This document shows, piece by piece, positions 42,703-42,940 of a stretch of DNA of 42,940 bases. The notes under the pieces are model-generated. The model ran no database searches, was not told the DNA's origin, and saw only the letters and a program-made list of their open reading frames with translations. The stretch is from Halieaceae bacterium. Its GTDB lineage: Bacteria > Pseudomonadota > Gammaproteobacteria > Pseudomonadales > Halieaceae. The position numbers and the translations under genes were made by a program. Position 1 is the stretch's first letter, and every line of letters begins with the position of its first letter. The stretch lies in NCBI GenBank assembly GCA_026710905.1, contig JAPOQD010000144.1, positions 1 through 42,940 on the forward strand, read 5' to 3'.

Positions 42703-42722
42703 TGGTGAGATATGCAGGCTAA
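42703..42722 (+). repeat. Half site of the REP-like palindrome over the murD start
   Basis: CTGGTGAGATATGCAGGCTA matches the right arm of the 28880-28956 palindrome at 17 of 20 bases, including an unbroken GGTGAGATATGC. The ATG of murD lies inside it. No inverted partner is present in the window. The rest of the gap 42560-42702 has no gene or hairpin I can support; AGAGG at 42676-42680 lies too far from the ATG to act as its ribosome binding site. Confidence 0.45.
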
Positions 42723-42940
42723 GTTCGTGGTGCTCGGTTTGGGGGCCACCGGCCAGTCCTGTGTGCGTTATTTTCAGCAGCGGGGAACTCCCTTCGCGGC
42801 CATGGACAGCCGCGATTTGCCGCCGGGACTGGCGCAATTGAGAGAAGATTGCCCTGGGGCGGAACTTTATCTCGGTGGCTTTGACCCAGGCGTGCTGGCC
42901 AGCGCGCAATGCCTCATTGTCAGCCCGGGTGTACCCTTGA
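42712..42940 (+). CDS. murD: UDP-MurNAc-L-alanine-D-glutamate ligase MurD (5' part)
   Basis: The first 76 codons of MurD, cut by the window end. The N-terminus QAKFVVLGLGATGQSCVRYF forms the UDP-binding Rossmann-like domain, then MDSRDLPPG and the LIVSPGVP motif follow, as in other MurD proteins. It adds D-glutamate to UDP-MurNAc-L-Ala. The start ATG 42712 gives the usual N-terminus, but the only Shine-Dalgarno-like bases (GGTGAG, six bases before it) lie in the repeat-like half site. Confidence 0.93.
   Translation, partial: MQAKFVVLGLGATGQSCVRYFQQRGTPFAAMDSRDLPPGLAQLREDCPGAELYLGGFDPGVLASAQCLIVSPGVPL

Noticed and set aside
1-42940. CRISPR arrays, tRNA or rRNA genes
   Set aside because: No regularly spaced direct repeats and no tRNA or rRNA signatures were seen; rnpB is the only structural RNA gene recognised.

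Overview
The window looks like a chromosomal segment of a gammaproteobacterium, probably a marine lineage near Cellvibrionales/Halieaceae. That placement is an inference. It rests on the cmoA-cmoB-mnmC wobble-uridine genes, the order mraZ-rsmH-ftsL-ftsI-murE-murF-mraY-murD, a bacterial type A RNase P RNA, and a secondary-metabolism style gene set common in such genomes. Core genes are GC-rich (a sampled 60-base line in murE is 65% G+C). The 14-21 kb block is visibly poorer in G+C (a sampled line is 45%), which suggests transfer.

Layout. 0-7 kb: an M16C metallopeptidase gene framed by palindromic MITE-like repeats, then the minus-strand tRNA wobble modification operon cmoA-cmoB-mnmC. 7-12.7 kb: an alpha/beta hydrolase converging on a LuxE-LuxC-like acyl activation and reduction pair, followed by leuA. 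12.7-22.1 kb: an accessory island. It holds an Rhs-like relic, a VapBC-type toxin-antitoxin pair, a frameshifted VRR-NUC-like nuclease gene, and a compact five-gene minus-strand operon. In transcription order the operon encodes a GNAT acetyltransferase fused to an ABC-type ATPase, a HerA/FtsK-like ATPase, an unrecognised 395-aa protein, a PLD-fold nuclease with a RelE/ParE-like N-terminus, and an AAA+ ATPase. A PIN-domain relic lies just upstream. The five-gene operon is the best candidate for an undescribed system, probably anti-phage or DNA-processing.

22.1-34.4 kb: metabolic and transport genes. These are a DUF1214 protein with an MFS transporter, then a sulfotransferase, an SDR dehydrogenase and a DsbA/HCCA-isomerase-like protein in a tight run. 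Next come a D-2-hydroxyacid dehydrogenase with an unexpected signal peptide, a MaoC hydratase, a MASE2-GGDEF diguanylate cyclase, a TetA-like MFS transporter, and a GCS2-type ligase overlapping an aspartoacylase-like hydrolase.

34.4-42.9 kb: rnpB, an AT-rich spacer, a strong promoter with a phased MraZ operator, and the dcw division and cell-wall cluster, which runs off the right end inside murD. Adjacent dcw genes mostly overlap or abut, which indicates one transcript. The mraY-murD junction is the exception: it carries 152 extra bases and a repeat-like half site across the murD start.
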